Shown here in pieces: positions 9,855 through 12,422 of a DNA stretch of 12,422 bases. The notes beneath the pieces were generated by a model, which made no database searches, had not been told where the DNA came from, and saw only the letters and a list, made by a program, of their open reading frames with translations. Position 1 is the stretch's first letter, and each line of letters begins with the position of its first letter. A program made the translations under genes and the position numbers. Origin of the DNA: Paraglomus occultum (Eukaryota; Glomeromycota; Glomeromycetes; Paraglomerales; Paraglomeraceae); contig CAJVPJ010001088.1 in assembly GCA_910592205.1 (NCBI GenBank), forward strand, positions 1 to 12,422, given 5' to 3'.

Positions 9855-10082
9855 TTACCTGACTTCTAACTTTCGTTTCTTTCTTGGTTTATCATAAGTT
9901 GGTGGTAGTGAGTCGTTTATTTTTTGTTCTTCTTGGTAAATGTCGCAAGTAATTTTTTCTTTAGTATTATCTATATTTTCCTGGAGAGTTTGGGTATCAT
10001 TGATTTTAAAAACGTATGGAGTAATTTTTCTCCTTGAGCTTTTTTTAGAATGCTTTTTAGTATTAGTGAGAAAACAGCCAAA
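9855..10082 (-). CDS. candidate exon of an unrecognised Lys-rich protein
   Basis: One frame is open for 75 codons between stops, with no ATG, and so reads as an internal or terminal exon. A CACTAAT branch-like motif followed by an AAAAAG acceptor would start the exon at 10052. The end can be read either as stop TAA (9857-9855) or as a donor AG|GTAAGG at 9858. The translation is hydrophilic and ends KPRKKRKLEV, which looks like a nuclear localisation signal. The minus strand is A-rich here, so lysine excess could be compositional. I could not find convincing partner exons on either side. It may be an exon remnant. Confidence 0.3.
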   Translation of the reverse strand, partial: FGCFLTNTKKHSKKSSRRKITPYVFKINDTQTLQENIDNTKEKITCDIYQEEQKINDSLPPTYDKPRKKRKLEVR

Positions 10083-10162
10083 TCACAAACAAAGAAATTG
10101 GCGAATGAGATAGAATACAGCGTGAAGAGAGAATTTTTTGTGAATCATTGCTATATTTTTTC

Positions 10163-10267
10163 TTTCAGTGTTTAAGTTTGATCCCGTTTATAATGGTTTT
10201 GAAACAAATTGATTAGATCTAGTTGTGAAAGGAAAGTATTCTTCGCTGTTTTTTCAGTGTTTAAGTT
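10163..10267 (+). repeat. 16-bp direct repeat, copies 89 bp apart
   Basis: TTTCAGTGTTTAAGTT occurs at 10163-10178 and 10252-10267. Each copy follows a T-rich stretch and resembles a 3' splice site (TTTCAG|TG). The DNA between the copies is otherwise unremarkable. Confidence 0.6.
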
Positions 10268-10824
10268 AGAAGCTGACGATGGTAACAATGAACCCCAATA
10301 GTGAGTGTTCATGAGGCACTAAAAGTTGTGAAGACATTCTAATAGGTAACAATTATATACATAAAGTCGGAGGAAAGTAAAATCTGTAAATCATCAAAAT
10401 GTCTTTCCTAATACTAATAGAGGAACCCTCCTATAAATGCTTGGTCCTGAGGTGTTGCATTTAGAGGGATAAATTATAAAATACATTGAACTTTTAACCA
10501 ATCGAATAATTCCGTAGTAGTAGTAAACAGTGAAATTGACTTTTACATTAGTTGAATGTTAGGCCTGTCCTCAAATAATAAGTCTGCATGCCTCATCAGG
10601 TCCTTTTGACAAGGGATTTCGGTAAGTTCACGTTAATAATATCGGTTGATGCGTTGTTGTTTATTCATTACGAAGGTTTGGCCTTCACTTGTTAAAGACA
10701 GATCAATTATATTGAATAAACAAAACAACTGTGATATAAACTTTGTTGCCAATACGGATATGGCAATTTTGGAGATTGAAGAGTCATGCCAAATGGCTCC
10801 AAAGAAAATACTACATACAGTGAA

Positions 10825-10878
10825 CCCTCCATTCAAGCACGCCCTCGGGAATACGTCAGAGCGTGCTTGAATAGAGGG
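10825..10878. repeat. hairpin at the left transposon end
   Basis: The 18 bases at 10825-10842 and 10861-10878 are inverted copies with a single mismatch, separated by an 18-base loop. The left end can therefore fold on itself. The right end has the motif copies in direct orientation instead, so the two ends differ in structure although their outermost 23 bases are identical. Confidence 0.85.
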
Positions 10879-11055
10879 ATGCATGAATAGAGGGTCAGCA
10901 TTTTATTGGTTACACGTGACTATAACAAAATTTATTGAATCGTAATAGTAAATTAATATACTAATACTGCTGATTAAAAAACTTATCTATTGTCGTTTAT
11001 TTCATTACATTTATTGATTTTAAACTGATATAACGATCTATTGCATTAATATGCT

Positions 11056-11178
11056 TTAACAATTCTTTGGATCATCCTGCTGTTGTAGAAAAGAACGAAC
11101 AACCTCTAAACTGCTTGTAATTTACATCGGTAATTCAACACTATCGTCAACTTCACTATCATCAGCGACATGCACGAC
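11056..11178 (-). pseudogene. remnant C-terminus of pogo-family (DDE_1/Tigger-like) transposase
   Basis: The minus strand reads VVHVADDSEVDDSVELPM, a stop, then ITSSLEVVRSFLQQQDDPK and a terminal TAA. An acidic linker followed by an S-(x)-E-A/V-...-F-L/F-Q/E-Q-Q-D helix is how many Tigger/pogo transposases end. The in-frame stop and the absence of the DDE catalytic core and DNA-binding domains show it is dead. It fixes the orientation of the element: the ancestral gene ran leftward. Family recognition is by motif recall. Confidence 0.6.
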
Positions 11179-11552
11179 AAACAAAGATAACTTAAAAGAC
11201 ATAATAAATTTCGTGATTGACGACAAAGGTAACTCATACTATTAACAAAGACATTAAACAGTGTTTATTTTTTTTATTCCTTATCGATGCGACAAAAAAT
11301 GGATAACATGAAGTCGATAAAGATCTCTTTCCCCAATGCGGATTAATATTGTTTTAGTGTATAGACTGATCATCATAACATTGACATTTCAAATGACTAT
11401 GTAACATAACTTGGTGTACAAATCACCTGAAAATCACGGGTGTGCATAAATAGAGGGTGGAATTCATATAGTGGGAAACGAAAAAAACCGTGCAATGCAG
11501 AATATGGATGGTGTGCATAAATGGAGGGTGCTTGAATGGAGGGTTCACTGTA

Positions 11553-12422
11553 TGTCTTTATTGTATTCAACTTGCTGCAATTATTGCATATGTATTTTTT
11601 AAAAAAAAACTCTCGACTTTGTGACGTAATCTACTGTGGGCCAAAATTTTATAATAACATAACTGTAGAACACACAGTTATTTGTATGTTGAACATATGG
11701 ATAATTGATTAAATCATAGAATAAATCTTTATTGTTATATCAAAAATTAAATCTGATCTTGTGAGTAGTTTTCAAGGTGGCAATTATTAACGTCTTATAG
11801 TTATGTTTTAATTATAACATACTACATATGTATTAATAAACAACAATGTTGAATGTAAACTTTGATAAGCTATAGTAAAAACTGAGTCAATTTTTTTTCT
11901 AACACGCTGTATAGAGTAAATATTCGTCATATACTGTTAATGTATCCAGGATACTTTATTGACTTAAATTCGCTAATAATATCAAAAACAAATATTCAGA
12001 TATGAGTATATTAACTTATTAGTATGTCTATTTAGGTGTAAATAAATTGCGTCAACATATTTATAAATAAATTAATGCGATGTAAACACTGCATTAGATG
12101 TCAAGATACAACATGTTTTATATTGAGCGCAACAGTACAAGTTAATTCGATGTAGTCGACTTCTCAGTGATAATTACTCCAAAGATTTGAGTTGGCTTTT
12201 TTATTTTTGCCATTTCTTTACGTATTCATTTGAGTCTAATACTGTTGCATCACAAATATAAGTGATTAACAATTGGTTAGAGTTTGAGTGTGTTTCGAAA
12301 GCTTTGGTGACAAAAAAATTGTTGCATATGTTGTTCAGTGGGACTAGCAGCAGGGAGCGCGAGCAGACTTTTTTTTCATAAAAATACACCAAAAACACCT
12401 TAGGGTCTGTGAGTTTTTAGCG
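11553..12422. other. no supported gene
   Basis: This is an AT-rich spacer to the window end. A minus-strand frame at 12201-12398 lacks an ATG start, has an in-frame stop just upstream and shows no family resemblance. The region contains no inverted-repeat ends. Confidence 0.5.

Larger units (their letters stand above)
10816..11552. mobile_element. non-autonomous pogo-like (Tc1/mariner superfamily) DNA transposon, 733 bp
   Basis: Perfect 23-bp terminal inverted repeats, starting CAGTGAACCCTCC, lie at 10818-10840 and 11528-11550. They are flanked on both sides by TA (10816-10817, 11551-11552), the target duplication of this superfamily. CAGT termini and TA duplication are typical of pogo/Tigger/Fot elements. 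Inside each end is an array of the motif TGC(A/T)T(A/G)AAT(A/G)GAGGG at 10864, 10880, 11443, 11514 and 11529 (+), plus the opposite orientation within the left end. Such arrays usually bind transposase. The interior has no intact transposase but keeps a decayed C-terminus on the minus strand, so it is an internally deleted derivative needing transposase in trans. The perfect ends suggest fairly recent insertion. Confidence 0.9.

Noticed and set aside
10633-10884. Minus-strand 83-codon frame and the overlapping plus-strand frame at 10646-10870
   Set aside because: Both run into the left end of the transposon and use its inverted repeat as coding sequence. No family is recognisable in the part outside the element.
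12201-12398. Minus-strand 65-codon frame near the right edge
   Set aside because: It starts at GTG with an in-frame stop shortly upstream, and shows no recognisable domain or splice acceptor.

Overview
This looks like nuclear DNA of a fungus: AT-rich (about one-third G+C by eye), gene-sparse and littered with transposon and gene relics. Three things support this. Two conserved genes are split by short spliceosomal introns. Both SYS1 introns carry a CTAAC branch point close to the acceptor. One gene is a RIB2-type deaminase of riboflavin synthesis, a pathway animals lack. The broken protein kinase resembles the expanded kinase families of Mucoromycota, especially Glomeromycotina; that placement is inference only.

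Layout, left to right. 1-621: a possible small multi-exon gene on the + strand, structure unresolved. 1043-1116: a 32-bp tandem repeat. 1789-2097 (-): a possible relic of a mariner-type transposase. About 2290-3459 (+): a protein-kinase pseudogene with frameshifts, an in-frame stop and a destroyed catalytic loop. 3896-4758 (-): an intact three-exon SYS1 gene (192 aa, Golgi membrane protein). 6549-7117 (+): an intact two-exon deaminase gene (157 aa) with a poly(A) signal at 7173. 7368: a solitary pogo-like transposon end. 8292-8822 (+): a possible two-exon gene for an 84-aa Cys-rich protein I do not recognise. 9855-10082 (-): a Lys-rich candidate exon. 10816-11552: a complete 733-bp non-autonomous pogo-like DNA transposon with 23-bp inverted ends, a TA target duplication, a subterminal binding-site-like array and a decayed transposase C-terminus. 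The remaining stretches show no feature I can support.

SYS1 and the deaminase are separate housekeeping genes. They diverge from a 1.8-kb intergenic region and have no functional link. I see no operon, defence locus, CRISPR array, biosynthetic cluster or other evidently new multi-gene system. The most interesting items are the transposon, the kinase pseudogene and the unrecognised 8292-8822 gene.
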